64,000 nt of DNA from Agathobaculum butyriciproducens (GCA_003096535.1 QEKJ01000007.1:1-64000), one strand, 5' to 3'; numbered from the stretch's first letter, positions 41,326 to 51,884 are shown. The notes: generated by a model not told the origin, from the sequence alone. Numbers and translations: made by a program.

Positions 41326-42819
41326 ATGTTTAAGCGTTCCAGCGGCGTGCTTGCGCACGTCACTTCACTGCCTTCGCCGCACGGCGTGGGCACCATGGGC
41401 AAGACCGCCCGTGATTTTGTAGATTTTCTGGCGGCGGCGCACCAGACCTACTGGCAGGTGCTTCCACTCGGTCATACCGGCTTCGGCGATTCGCCGTACC
41501 AGTGCTTTTCGGCAGCGGCAGGCAATCCGTATCTGATCGACATGGATCTGCTCGTGGAGGACGGTCTGCTCACTGCGGATGAGGTTCGTCAGGGCGATTT
41601 TGATGCTTCGCCGGATACCGCGGATTTTGAGCAGCTGGCCGATACCCGCTGGCCGCTGTTCCGCAAGGCATACAGCCGCGTGACACCGGAAATGCGCGAG
41701 GAAATCGCCGTCTTCACCGAGAAGAACAGCGAATGGCTGCCGGATTACGCGCTGTTCATGGCGCTCAAGGAGGAGAAATACCATCACATGCCGGTCTACA
41801 TGTGGCCGGATAAGGATGTGCGCGACCGCAAGCCTGCAGCACTCGAAAAAGTGACCGCAGAGCTGCGTGACGAGGTAGATTTTCGTATTTTTCTGCAGTA
41901 TATTTTCTTCAAGCAGTGGACGGCACTGCGCGAGTATGCCAACGAAAAGGGCATTCAGATCATCGGTGACATCCCGATTTACGTTTCCGCCGACTCGTCC
42001 GATGTATGGACACACCCCAAGCTGTTCAAGCTGAAGCCCGACCGCAGCCCCAAGCTGGTGGCAGGCGTACCGCCCGATTACTATTCTGCAACCGGTCAGC
42101 TGTGGGGCAACCCCGTGTACAACTGGGCAGCGCACAAGGCGGAAAACTACGCGTGGTGGATCTGGCGCATGAAGAGCAACATGGCGCTGTTCGACGTGGT
42201 ACGTCTCGACCATTTTCGCGGTTTTGCCGCTTACTGGGAGGTCGGCGCGGACGAGGAGACCGCCATCAACGGCAAGTGGCGCAAGGGTCCCGGCATGGAG
42301 CTGTTTAACGCCATCGAGAAGGCGCTCGGTCCGGTGCCGCTCATCGCGGAGGATCTCGGCGTGCAGACCGATGAGGTCAAGAAGCTGCTCGAGGAAAGCG
42401 GTTTCCCGGGCATGCGTGTGCTGATTTTCGGCTTTACGCCGGATTACGACAACGAGCACCTGCCGCACAACTATAAGCCGAACAGCATTGTCTATACCTC
42501 GACGCACGATTCGCAGATCGTGTGCGAGCAGATCATGGACATCTGCTCCGAGCCGGAAAAGCAGTTTGCATACCGCTATCTGCGTACCTCGCACGCCGAG
42601 GCCATGGGCTGGAGTGCCATCAAGTGCGTATGGGCGTCCTCGGCGAACATCGCTATGACGACCCTGCAGGATCTGCTCTCGCTCGGTGCGGATTCCCGCA
42701 TGAATACGCCTGCCACCATCGGCGGCAAAAACTGGCGCTGGCGCGTGCGCGCGGAAGCGCTCAACCCGACGGTTTCGTCCATGCTCGGTGAAATTACCAA
42801 GACGTATATGCGCGGGTAA
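41326..42819 (+). CDS. malQ: 4-alpha-glucanotransferase (amylomaltase)
   Basis: A 497-residue GH77 enzyme. SSGVLAHVTSLPSPHGVGTM starts the barrel; IPIYVSADSSDVW and GVPPDYYSATGQLWGNPVYN are family blocks; catalytic Asp in VVRLDHFRGF, Glu in LIAEDLG and Asp in STHDSQ. It disproportionates maltodextrins in the cytoplasm and would work with the GH13 enzyme at 5528. GGGGGAGAGAAGG precedes the ATG at 41326. Confidence 0.97.
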   Translation: MFKRSSGVLAHVTSLPSPHGVGTMGKTARDFVDFLAAAHQTYWQVLPLGHTGFGDSPYQCFSAAAGNPYLIDMDLLVEDGLLTADEVRQGDFDASPDTADFEQLADTRWPLFRKAYSRVTPEMREEIAVFTEKNSEWLPDYALFMALKEEKYHHMPVYMWPDKDVRDRKPAALEKVTAELRDEVDFRIFLQYIFFKQWTALREYANEKGIQIIGDIPIYVSADSSDVWTHPKLFKLKPDRSPKLVAGVPPDYYSATGQLWGNPVYNWAAHKAENYAWWIWRMKSNMALFDVVRLDHFRGFAAYWEVGADEETAINGKWRKGPGMELFNAIEKALGPVPLIAEDLGVQTDEVKKLLEESGFPGMRVLIFGFTPDYDNEHLPHNYKPNSIVYTSTHDSQIVCEQIMDICSEPEKQFAYRYLRTSHAEAMGWSAIKCVWASSANIAMTTLQDLLSLGADSRMNTPATIGGKNWRWRVRAEALNPTVSSMLGEITKTYMRG

Positions 42820-42902
42820 GAAAATGTGCTATAATGATACCGCATCACGGGATTCTGTGGTGCGGTATTCTATTTTCACGGACAAGAAAAGGACGAATAT
42901 GT

Positions 42903-44141
42903 ATGAAAATGACAACGGCCATTTTTGATTTAGACGGTACGCTGCTCAACACGCTCGGTGATCTGTGCGACAGCGTAACCTATGCCGTGGAGAAGCACGG
43001 CTTTCCGCCGGTGAGCATGGAGCAGACGCGCATCCGCATCGGCAACGGCGTACGCAAGCTGGTCGAGCGCAGCATTCCCGAGGAGAGCCGCACGGACGAG
43101 ATGATCGACATCTGTCTGGCGGATTTCCGCGCGTTCTACGGCGAGCACATGATGAACCGCACGCATCCGTATGAGGGCATTGTTTCGGTGCTCGAAACGC
43201 TCAAGGAGAACGGCGTGACGGTCGGTGTGCTGTCGAACAAGTACGATTCCGCCGCGAAAGCACTGATTGAGCACTATTTTGGTGATTTAGTAAGCATTAC
43301 CTATGGCGAACGCCCGAATATCCCGCGCAAGCCGGATCCGACAAGCGTGCTGCAGCTGCTGGACGAGCTGGGCGGCGATAAGGAAACGACCCTCTACATC
43401 GGCGACAGCGCGACCGATATGCAGACCGCAGTAAACGCAGGACTGACCGCCATCGGTGTTGCCTGGGGATTTCGCTCGGCGGAGGAGCTGCGTGCATCCG
43501 GTGCGGACGCGCTTGCGTATGAGCCGAGCGATCTGCTGCCGCTGTTCGAGTACGGCGTGCCCGATGTGAGCAAGGCGGAGAAGGCTCTGACCGGCTACGG
43601 CTTCGGTTTCCACTATTTTGCAACAAAAGACGAGGCGGTTTCCTACCTGAGAGACACCTGTGCAGGCAAATCCGTGTCGATGGGCGGCTCAATGACGATG
43701 AAGCAGCTTGGTTTTCCGGAGAACTTTGCGGACAGCACGGACGTGCACTGGCATTGGATCGACAAGGGCGTGTACTGCCAGACGCCGGACGTTTACCTGT
43801 CTTCAGCGAACGGACTGAGCGAGACTGGCGAGATCGTCAACATCGACGGTAAGTGCAACCGCGTGGCGGCCACGCTGTTCGGACCGAAGCGCTGCATTTT
43901 CGTGTGCGGCGTGAACAAGCTGCGTCCCGACCTGCAGAGCGCCATCGAGCGGGCAAGAAATATTGCCGCTCCGCTCAATGCCAAGCGGCTGAATAAAAAA
44001 ACACCGTGTGCGGTTGACGGCAGATGTCACAACTGTAAAAGTCCGGAGCGTATCTGCCGCGCCATGGTCATTCATATGGGCGTGCCGAGCGGATTTGAAA
44101 GCTGTGAGGTCGTGCTCATCGGCGAAAAACTGGGATATTAA
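42903..44141 (+). CDS. HAD phosphatase - LUD domain fusion protein
   Basis: 412 residues. Residues about 1-215 form a phosphoglycolate-phosphatase-like HAD domain (IFDLDGTLLNTLGD with nucleophile Asp, VGVLSNKYDSA, IPRKPDPTSVL, YIGDSATDMQTA). Residues about 222-412 form a LUD (DUF162/LutC-like) domain (KSVSMGGSMTMKQLGF, DVYLSSANGLSETGEIVNID, GPKRCIFVCGVNKL) with a Cys-rich end (CAVDGRCHNCKSPERIC). No frame break separates them. AAAAGGA lies before the ATG. The last base of its TAA stop codon belongs to a TA-MITE. Confidence 0.88.
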   Translation: MKMTTAIFDLDGTLLNTLGDLCDSVTYAVEKHGFPPVSMEQTRIRIGNGVRKLVERSIPEESRTDEMIDICLADFRAFYGEHMMNRTHPYEGIVSVLETLKENGVTVGVLSNKYDSAAKALIEHYFGDLVSITYGERPNIPRKPDPTSVLQLLDELGGDKETTLYIGDSATDMQTAVNAGLTAIGVAWGFRSAEELRASGADALAYEPSDLLPLFEYGVPDVSKAEKALTGYGFGFHYFATKDEAVSYLRDTCAGKSVSMGGSMTMKQLGFPENFADSTDVHWHWIDKGVYCQTPDVYLSSANGLSETGEIVNIDGKCNRVAATLFGPKRCIFVCGVNKLRPDLQSAIERARNIAAPLNAKRLNKKTPCAVDGRCHNCKSPERICRAMVIHMGVPSGFESCEVVLIGEKLGY

Positions 44142-44303
44142 GGCAATACCGCATAATTGAACAAGAGTGATTTGCGAGTAAATTTTGCGTACTGACGAGG
44201 CACAGTTTTGCGGTAATACTTGATGTATTACCGTGAAACTGCAACAAAGTCAGAGCACAAAATTTCCGCAAAGCACCGCCGCTTTAATTGTGCGGTGTTG
44301 CCT
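44141..44303. mobile_element. TA-MITE family, full-length copy M1
   Basis: 163 bp with ends AGGCAATACCGCATAATT and AATTGTGCGGTGTTGCCT, flanked by TA at 44139-44140 and 44304-44305. The left TA plus the first A of the element form the TAA stop codon of the HAD-LUD gene. It is non-coding and about 80% like M2 in inverted orientation. Confidence 0.87.
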
Positions 44304-44309
44304 TAACAA

Positions 44310-44343
44310 AAACCCGTGTATTTCTTGTGAAATACACGGGTTT
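44310..44343 (+). terminator. Terminator hairpin, left copy, flanking element C
   Basis: AACCCGTGTATTTC pairs with GAAATACACGGGTT around TTGT. Almost the same hairpin lies at 44556-44590. Confidence 0.8.
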
Positions 44344-44555
44344 AGTTTATCGAAAAAGTTGAAATTTAATTCAATCGCGCGACAGCGTGCAAAAAATAGA
44401 ATTTGCTGTGCAAATTCGTAAAAAGCCGGAGCATGTATCTGGCTTTTTACACTTTTAGAGGGAGAAAGTTTCTGCATAGGAACTTTCGGACGACTTTGGA
44501 ACGGCCTGCGGTCCGTTCCTGCTTGTCGGCGAAACTGTAGTTTCGCGACAGCCGC
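44344..44555 (-). mobile_element. Multi-hairpin dispersed element, copy C
   Basis: Inverse orientation to B. The right end reads inward GCGGCTGTCGCGAAACTAC, identical to B; the left end is TAGTTTATCGAAAAAGTT. It shares the GGAACGG.../CCGTTCC core, AAAAAGCC/GGCTTTTT and GAATTTGC/GCAAATTC hairpins with B. It is non-coding and lies between two copies of one terminator. Confidence 0.78.
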
Positions 44556-44590
44556 AACCCGTGTATCTCTTGTGAAATACACGGTTTTTT
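44556..44590. terminator. Terminator hairpin, right copy, flanking element C
   Basis: AACCCGTGTATCTC with GAAATACACGGTT, then TTTTG on the plus strand. It abuts the AEC transporter stop codon (44592) and can end that transcript on the minus strand. Confidence 0.75.
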
Positions 44591-44591
44591 G

Positions 44592-45524
44592 TTAAATAAG
44601 CACCTCAAACACCCATACCATCAGCGGCATGGTGAGGATGGAGAACAGCGTTGTGAGCACATACAGTGCACTGGAATACTCAGCATCGCGGTCGTAAAGC
44701 TGCGCCATCGAAGTAACCGTAGCGCACGCAGGCGTGATGCACGCGAGATACACGGTCAGCAGAATGCTGTGTCCATCCGGAATCCAGCTTGCCGCACCGA
44801 TGACGCGAAGCAGCAGTACCGTGATAATCGGGCAGATAATCAGCCGCAGCAGCACAGGAACATAATGCCGACGGCGCATAAACAGCTGGCGGAGCGGCGT
44901 GTCCGCAATGACGATACCGGCCAGCAGCATGCCGATCGGACCGACCATCGCGCCAAGCTGAGAGAACAAATCGTTCACCAGACCGGGCAGCGGCAGCCGC
45001 AGGATGAACAGTGCACCGCCGATCAAAATGGCGATGATATTGACATTGCCGATGATCTTTTTCCACTCAAAGCCGCGCGTACCGCAGAGCAGACTGCGGC
45101 AGTGCGTCCACAGGAGAACCTGCTGTACGACGAGGAACGCACAGGAATAGATCACATAATCCTCGCCAAGCAGTGCCCGCACCAGCGGAATGACCAGAAT
45201 GCCCGCATTCGTGTAGATGATGCAGGTGCGCTCAATCACATCCAGCCGCAGCGGACGGCGCAGCAGCCGCGCCAGCAGAAGAAGCAGCGCGTGCAGCGCA
45301 ATCGCCAGCGCAAAGGCGTACAGCAATCCGGTAACAACGGCAGGAGAGTAATCCACCTGAAAGGCGTTGATGATGACGCACGGCATGACCGCATATACCA
45401 TCACGACCGACAGCACGCGGCTGTCCGCACTTTTGAGCAGCCGGGCCTTGACGAGCACGCAGCCGATCAGAAGAATGAGAAACAGCTCGGCAATCTGCTG
45501 CGCTAAAATAAGACTGATTTGCAT
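44592..45524 (-). CDS. AEC-family (auxin efflux carrier-type) transporter
   Basis: 310 residues, about ten transmembrane helices in two inverted halves: LILAQQIAELFLILLIGCVL with the broken helix NAGILVIPLVRALLG, and GPIGMLLAGIVIADTPLRQL with the C-terminal half TPACATVTSMAQLYDRD. AEC proteins export or import small carboxylates such as malate. The start at 45524 has only a weak ribosome site (GAAAGTGA); a longer frame from 45599 overlaps the fhs terminator and is rejected. The substrate is unknown. Confidence 0.88.
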   Translation of the reverse strand: MQISLILAQQIAELFLILLIGCVLVKARLLKSADSRVLSVVMVYAVMPCVIINAFQVDYSPAVVTGLLYAFALAIALHALLLLLARLLRRPLRLDVIERTCIIYTNAGILVIPLVRALLGEDYVIYSCAFLVVQQVLLWTHCRSLLCGTRGFEWKKIIGNVNIIAILIGGALFILRLPLPGLVNDLFSQLGAMVGPIGMLLAGIVIADTPLRQLFMRRRHYVPVLLRLIICPIITVLLLRVIGAASWIPDGHSILLTVYLACITPACATVTSMAQLYDRDAEYSSALYVLTTLFSILTMPLMVWVFEVLI

Positions 45525-45559
45525 AATATCACTTTCACAGCAAAAAAAAGAGGGAAAAG

Positions 45560-45600
45560 TGGAGAGCATACCGCAGCCGGTGTTCTCTCCACTCTTCATT
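45560..45600 (-). terminator. Terminator of fhs
   Basis: On the minus strand AGTGGAGAG and CTCTCCACT close a stem with a GC-rich loop, followed by TTTCCCTCTTTTTTT. Confidence 0.8.
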
Positions 45601-45610
45601 TAAATTGTAT

Positions 45611-47281
<1,671 letters not shown>

Positions 47282-47424
47282 GAAATTCCTCCTCTATTTT
47301 GCAGCGGGTAACATAATATATTCATTATATCAATACTTCGTCCGGTTTTCCATACAAGCACGCGAAAAATTTGCCGAAATTGTTACTCGCAAAGCGGGGT
47401 GTGTTGTGGTATCATATAGAAATG

Positions 47425-47547
47425 TAATTGAGAATGGAAAATGAACAATGAAAATGAGTGTGGCAGTGCAAAGCACTGCAATTTAATTCTGCCGCTTTGC
47501 GGCGATACATTGATTTCCGATTCTCAATTCTCAATTTTCCATTTTGA
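47425..47547. mobile_element. Small inverted-repeat element with A-rich arms upstream of rodA
   Basis: The left arm AATTGAGAATGGAAAATGAA (47425-) and the right arm, TTCTCAATTCTCAATTTTCC (47521-), are inverted copies of the A-rich repeat. Between them lie a GCAGTGC/GCACTGC hairpin and GCCGCTTTGCGGC. It is about 120 bp, non-coding, and ends 3 bp before the rodA ribosome site GGGAGG. Confidence 0.7.
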
Positions 47548-47561
47548 AAGGGAGGGGTTTG

Positions 47562-48707
47562 ATGGATACTGCTCGTTCCATTGTACACTCTGTTACGCAT
47601 TATATCAAAAACACCGACCTGTATCTGATGCTGCTGGGACTGGTCTGCTCGATCTACGGCATGCTCCTCATTTACTCGGCAACGCTCAATCCGGTGACGG
47701 CGCTGGACGGCTCGACGAAAAACCTGTATGTACAGGGTGCCGCGATCATTCTCGGTCTGGCGGCGTTTGTCGCGCTCAGTCTGATCGACTTGGAAAATCT
47801 GGGCGACCTATGGAAAATATTCGTGATCGGCAATATTCTGCTGCAGTTTCTGCTGTTTACGCCGCTCGGCACCGAGGTCAACGGCCAGCGTGCATGGCTC
47901 AATCTGGGCGTGACAAGCCTGCAGCCGGGTGAGCTTGGCAAGCTGATCTTCATCTTCACGATTGCCGCGCACATGACCGAAATACAGGATCATATCACCG
48001 AATGGCGCGGACTGGTTTCGGTCGGTCTGCACACGCTGGTAATGATGGGGGCGGTCGTGCTCTCGTCGGGTGACACCGGCATGGCGATTCAGTACCTGAT
48101 GATCGCGGTTATCATGCTGTTCTCGGCCGGTCTGCCGCTCAAGTGGCTGGGCATTGCTGCCGGAGTCGGTATCGCAAGCGTGCCGATCCTGTGGAATTAT
48201 GTGCTCAAGGATTACCAGAAAACGCGAATCCTCGTGCTGTTTGACCCGTCCATTGACGTGGAACAGTCCCGACAGGCGACCTACGGCAAGATCGCCATCG
48301 GCTCGGGGCAGTTTACCGGTCAAGGCTGGACCAACGGCACGATGACCCAGATGCAGTATGTGCCGGAGAACCAGACCGACTATATTTTCTCGGTAGCCGG
48401 CGAGGAACTGGGCTTCCTCGGCTGTCTGCTCATCATCATCCTGCTGATGGCGCTGATCATCCGCCTGTTTTATGTGGCGTACCGCGCCTCCACGCCGTTT
48501 TCGGCGCTGATTGCGGTCGGCGTAGGCGGCATGCTGCTGTTCCAGACCTTTATGAATATCTTTATGAATGTCGGTCTGCTGCCTGTCATGGGCCTGACGC
48601 TGCCGTTCTTCTCCTACGGCGGTACGTCCATCGTTACCATGTTCGCCGCGCTCGGCATCGCCGCAGGCGTCAGAATGCGGGAAAAGCCAAGCTGGCTGCA
48701 AAACTGA
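47562..48707 (+). CDS. rodA: RodA-type SEDS peptidoglycan polymerase
   Basis: 381 residues, about ten transmembrane helices. LVCSIYGMLLIYSATL, NGQRAWLNLGVTSLQPGELG (SEDS motif with Arg/Pro-Glu), SSGDTGMAIQYLMIAVIM with the catalytic Asp region, and LPVMGLTLPFFSYGGTSI define the family. It polymerises glycan strands for side-wall growth with a class B PBP not present here; FtsW/SpoVE cannot be fully excluded. GGGAGGGG precedes the ATG at 47562. Confidence 0.93.
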   Translation: MDTARSIVHSVTHYIKNTDLYLMLLGLVCSIYGMLLIYSATLNPVTALDGSTKNLYVQGAAIILGLAAFVALSLIDLENLGDLWKIFVIGNILLQFLLFTPLGTEVNGQRAWLNLGVTSLQPGELGKLIFIFTIAAHMTEIQDHITEWRGLVSVGLHTLVMMGAVVLSSGDTGMAIQYLMIAVIMLFSAGLPLKWLGIAAGVGIASVPILWNYVLKDYQKTRILVLFDPSIDVEQSRQATYGKIAIGSGQFTGQGWTNGTMTQMQYVPENQTDYIFSVAGEELGFLGCLLIIILLMALIIRLFYVAYRASTPFSALIAVGVGGMLLFQTFMNIFMNVGLLPVMGLTLPFFSYGGTSIVTMFAALGIAAGVRMREKPSWLQN

Positions 48708-48761
48708 TATGGGCATCCCGCCCTGCGCATACATTGAAAATGACAGAAGGGATTTTGCAAA

Positions 48762-49328
48762 ATGACCAGACAACAAGCATGGGAGCTTCTTCGCAGGTAC
48801 AACGCGGAGCCGTTCCATTTACGGCATGCGCTGACGGTTGAGGGCGTCATGCGCTGTTTTGCGGAGCAGCGCGGTTATGACTCGGAATTCTGGGGCATTG
48901 TCGGCCTGCTGCACGACATTGATTTCGAGCAGTGGCCGGAGCAGCACTGTGTCAAGGCGCCCGAGCTGCTGCGCGAGGGCGGTGCAGACGAGAGTATCAT
49001 TCACGCGGTATGCAGCCACGGCTGGGCAATTTGCGTGGATATCAAGCCGGAGCACGAGATGGAAAAGCTGCTGTATGCAGCCGATGAGCTGACCGGCCTG
49101 ATCGGTGCGGCGGCGCTCATGCGCCCGTCCAAGAGCGTGCAGGACATGGAGCTCAAGAGCCTGAAGAAGAAATACAAGGATAAAAAGTTCGCGGCAGGCT
49201 GCTCGCGTGAGGTCATCGAGCGCGGCGCGGAGCTGTGTGGACTGACGCTCGAGGAGCTGTGGCAGCAGACACTGGATGCCATGCGCTCCTGCGAGGATTC
49301 CATCAACAGGCAGATGGAAGAGATTTAA
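48762..49328 (+). CDS. HD-domain phosphohydrolase
   Basis: 188 residues. GVMRCFAEQRGYDSEFWGIV followed by LLHDIDFEQWPEQHC gives the paired His-Asp of HD hydrolases; AVCSHGWAICVD and YAADELTGLIGAAALMRPSK complete the metal site (H...HD...H...D). It resembles the 'HAD/HD nucleotidase' proteins of Clostridia whose substrate is unknown. It is 54 bp after rodA on the same strand and ends at a strong terminator. Confidence 0.88.
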   Translation: MTRQQAWELLRRYNAEPFHLRHALTVEGVMRCFAEQRGYDSEFWGIVGLLHDIDFEQWPEQHCVKAPELLREGGADESIIHAVCSHGWAICVDIKPEHEMEKLLYAADELTGLIGAAALMRPSKSVQDMELKSLKKKYKDKKFAAGCSREVIERGAELCGLTLEELWQQTLDAMRSCEDSINRQMEEI

Positions 49329-49353
49329 CGAAATATTGTACTTATATGGAATA

Positions 49354-49391
49354 ATCGGGGCATTTGTAATATTACAAATGCCCCGGTTTCG
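49354..49391 (+). terminator. Rho-independent terminator after the HD gene
   Basis: CGGGGCATTTGTAAT and ATTACAAATGCCCCG, a perfect 15-bp palindrome, then GTTTCG. Confidence 0.85.
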
Positions 49392-49401
49392 TCATATTTC
49401 G

Positions 49402-49430
49402 TTGAAATGTGCCATGTTTTGTGGTAGAAT
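49402..49430 (+). promoter_or_regulatory. Promoter of the amidase gene
   Basis: TTGAAA (49402-49407), a 17-bp spacer and TAGAAT (49425-49430), 70 bp before the ATG at 49501. Confidence 0.6.
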
Positions 49431-49500
49431 ACCATCGAGAATGTCCACAGCGGGCATGCAGGAAAGCAACCCACCGGCGAAACAGCATGGAGGTTCAAGA

Positions 49501-51327
49501 ATGCGTTTCAAACGAATGATCGCGGCATTGCTTAGTGCGGCGATATATATGACAGCGGGTGCGGCAGCCGCAGAATTGCCGCAGGATGCCGCGGAGGCAG
49601 AGACCACAGCCGTCACGACCGAGACTGCCGCCGAGCGGGATCTGACACAGGATCTGCCGCAGGCGAGAGCAGTCGTCAGCGCGGCAAAGACCACGCACGC
49701 GTTTCAGCTCAACGGCAAGGCGGTGACCAATCCGCAGGCGTACTTAATTAACAAGTATAATTATTTCAAGTTGCGCGATGTAGCGTATCTGCTGCGCAAC
49801 AGCACCGCAGAGTTTGAGGTAGGCTGGGAGAAGTCCACCAACGTTATCACCCTGACGACCGGCAAGAACTACACCGCGGTCGGCGGAGAGCTGAACACGA
49901 AGGCACTGTCCAGCGCGGCAGGCAAACCCACCACGGCTATCGTCAAGGTGAACGGCAAAAAGGTTTCGTTTGACGGTTACATCATCAACGGAAACAACTA
50001 CTACAAGATTGCTGATATGGCGGCCGCACTCGGCTTTACGGCGGATTATGACGTACCAAGCCGCACGGTTTCGCTCAAAACACCGACGCCTGCACCGATT
50101 CCGGCTTCGTTCACGACCGGTGTGTACCGCGTCAATGTCCATTCGGCGCTGACCGTGCGCAGCGGTCCGGGCAAAACCTATTCCGAAGTCGGTGAGTACG
50201 CCAAGGATGCGCTGGTTATCGTGGACAAGCTGTCGAACGGCTGGGCGCACCTGCTGGACAGCGCAGGTGGCAGCGGCCGTTACTGCAGCGCGGACTATCT
50301 GGTGCGTGTAAGGGATTACAATGCGGCGGTCGATAAGCAGACCGAGCCGACTGTCTCCCAGCCGAGCACACCTTCGACGCCGAGTACACCTTCGACGCCG
50401 AGTACACCGGTGACTCCTGACGAGCCGACAACGCCGACTGAGCCGACAACGCCGGACACGCCCGCCGAGACATTCACAAGCGGCGTGTATCGTGTAACCG
50501 TGGGTTCCGAGCTGTCTGTTCGCTCGAGCCCGAGCACCTCCGGTACACTGGTCGGTGTGCTGAAAAACGGCGCGGAAATCGCGGTTGACAGCATCAGCAA
50601 CGGCTGGGCGCATATTATGGATAACTCTTCGGGCAGCGGCCGCTACTGCAGTGCGGCTTACCTGACGCGCGTGCGCGACTACGTCAGCGGCGACGAGGAT
50701 AACGATCCGATACAGCCGCCGCGCACCTCGCACATTGACGGCGTGAAGACGGTCATTATCGACCCGGGTCACGGCGGCAGCGATGTCGGCGCGAACAACG
50801 GCGGTTCGCTCGATGAGAAGCACGTCAACCTGTATGTGGCGCAGTACCTCAAGCAGTACCTTGAGGCAGCCGGTGCAAAGGTTATCATGGTGCGCGATAC
50901 CCTTGAGGAAGGCAGCGAGCTGACGCTGCGCGGCGCTGTTATGAAACAGTATGCGTCCTCGGCGGACCTGTTCTTCAGTATCCACCACAATGCAGCCAAC
51001 ACCACTGCACGCGGCGCGGAGATCCTGGCGCAGATTGCGGACAAGAACGGCGGACCGACCAAGATTCTGGCGCAGGCGCTGCTCGACGAGTACGAAAAGC
51101 TGGGTGTTCCGATTCGCCAGATCGTGTTCCGCGAGGGCAGTCACGGCGATTATTATTACACCAACCGTGCAGCAGCGGCGCTGAATATTCCGGCGCTGAC
51201 GAGTGAATTCTGTTTCATTGATAACGAGGAGGACCAGAAGTTCATCGACAGTGAGGAGGACTGGCAGAAGCAGGCGCGTGCACAGTGCAATGCGATCCTG
51301 TATTATTTCACACAGGTGCAGTATTAA
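49501..51327 (+). CDS. Secreted N-acetylmuramoyl-L-alanine amidase with SH3b domains
   Basis: 608 residues. Signal peptide (about 1-24), a Cu-amine-oxidase-N-like stalk domain (about 60-195; KAVTNPQAYLINKYNYFKLR, VSFDGYIINGNNYYKIADMA), SH3b 1 (about 205-275), a linker with PSTPSTPSTP repeats, SH3b 2 (about 325-395) and Amidase_3 (about 415-605). Zinc ligands and the catalytic Glu lie in IIDPGHGGSDVG, SLDEKHVNL, SIHHNA and TSEFCF. It cleaves the MurNAc-L-Ala bond. GGAGG lies 8-9 bp before the ATG. The stop codon's last base comes from a TA-MITE relic. WalR control is plausible but not shown. Confidence 0.95.
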   Translation: MRFKRMIAALLSAAIYMTAGAAAAELPQDAAEAETTAVTTETAAERDLTQDLPQARAVVSAAKTTHAFQLNGKAVTNPQAYLINKYNYFKLRDVAYLLRNSTAEFEVGWEKSTNVITLTTGKNYTAVGGELNTKALSSAAGKPTTAIVKVNGKKVSFDGYIINGNNYYKIADMAAALGFTADYDVPSRTVSLKTPTPAPIPASFTTGVYRVNVHSALTVRSGPGKTYSEVGEYAKDALVIVDKLSNGWAHLLDSAGGSGRYCSADYLVRVRDYNAAVDKQTEPTVSQPSTPSTPSTPSTPSTPVTPDEPTTPTEPTTPDTPAETFTSGVYRVTVGSELSVRSSPSTSGTLVGVLKNGAEIAVDSISNGWAHIMDNSSGSGRYCSAAYLTRVRDYVSGDEDNDPIQPPRTSHIDGVKTVIIDPGHGGSDVGANNGGSLDEKHVNLYVAQYLKQYLEAAGAKVIMVRDTLEEGSELTLRGAVMKQYASSADLFFSIHHNAANTTARGAEILAQIADKNGGPTKILAQALLDEYEKLGVPIRQIVFREGSHGDYYYTNRAAAALNIPALTSEFCFIDNEEDQKFIDSEEDWQKQARAQCNAILYYFTQVQY

Positions 51328-51359
51328 GGCAATGTCGCATAATTAAAGCGGCGGTGCCT
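51327..51359. mobile_element. TA-MITE family, 33-bp relic M4
   Basis: AGGCAATGTCGCATAATT joined directly to AAAGCGGCGGTGCCT, i.e. little more than the two ends, flanked by TA at 51325-51326 and 51360-51361. The left TA plus the first A form the amidase TAA stop codon, as at 44141. Confidence 0.75.
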
Positions 51360-51425
51360 TAAGTAAACTATAAGTTGACCGCGTCGTTTACGGCGCGGTT
51401 TGCTTTGAAAAAGGAGATATTTGTT

Positions 51426-51830
51426 ATGACAGAACGGGCAAAACTGGCACAGGATTTTCACGATCAGGGCTACAACTGCGCACAGGCGGTGGTCTGCGCG
51501 TACTGCGATCTGGTTGGTCTGGATAAGGAGACCGCCTATAAAATGTCGGAAGGCTTCGGCTTCGGCATGGGCTGTATGGAGATGTGCGGCGCGCTGAGCG
51601 GTGCGTTCATGCTCGCGGGCATGAAGAACAGCGCAGGAGCGGATAAGCCGGGCACGACCAAGGGGCAGACCTATAAGGTCACGAAGATGCTCAAGGAGAA
51701 GTTCGAGCAGAAGAACGGCGCGTATCTGTGCCGCGACCTCAAGGGCGTAGCTGACGGCAATGTACGGCGCTCCTGCCCGGGCTGCATTGAGGATGCGTGT
51801 GAGTTGATTGAGGAATACCTCACGAAATAA
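51426..51830 (+). CDS. C_GCAxxG_C_C family redox protein
   Basis: 134 residues. GYNCAQAVVCAYCDL followed by GFGFGMGCMEMCGALSGA is the Cys-x..-GCAxxG signature (here CGALSG), and RSCPGCIEDACEL is the C-terminal cysteine pair. The family is thought to be redox-active or metal-binding and is common in anaerobes. AAGGAG lies before the ATG at 51426. Its terminator hairpin follows the stop by 6 bp. Confidence 0.9.
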   Translation: MTERAKLAQDFHDQGYNCAQAVVCAYCDLVGLDKETAYKMSEGFGFGMGCMEMCGALSGAFMLAGMKNSAGADKPGTTKGQTYKVTKMLKEKFEQKNGAYLCRDLKGVADGNVRRSCPGCIEDACELIEEYLTK

Positions 51831-51836
51831 AAAGAA

Positions 51837-51867
51837 AATCCCTTTCTCGACTGAGAAAGGGATTTTT
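51837..51867 (+). terminator. Rho-independent terminator after the C_GCAxxG gene
   Basis: AAAATCCCTTTCTC-GACT-GAGAAAGGGATTTT, then TTT. Confidence 0.93.
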
Positions 51868-51884
51868 TTGTGCAATTCGGAGGG

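Noticed and set aside
44589..45506. A 305-codon plus-strand frame over the AEC gene
   Set aside because: It is Gln/Arg-rich antisense of a clear ten-helix transporter.
49735..50480. Possible tandem repeat or CRISPR-like array in the amidase gene
   Set aside because: The repeats are the in-frame PST codons of a linker of fewer than 40 residues, without spacers.
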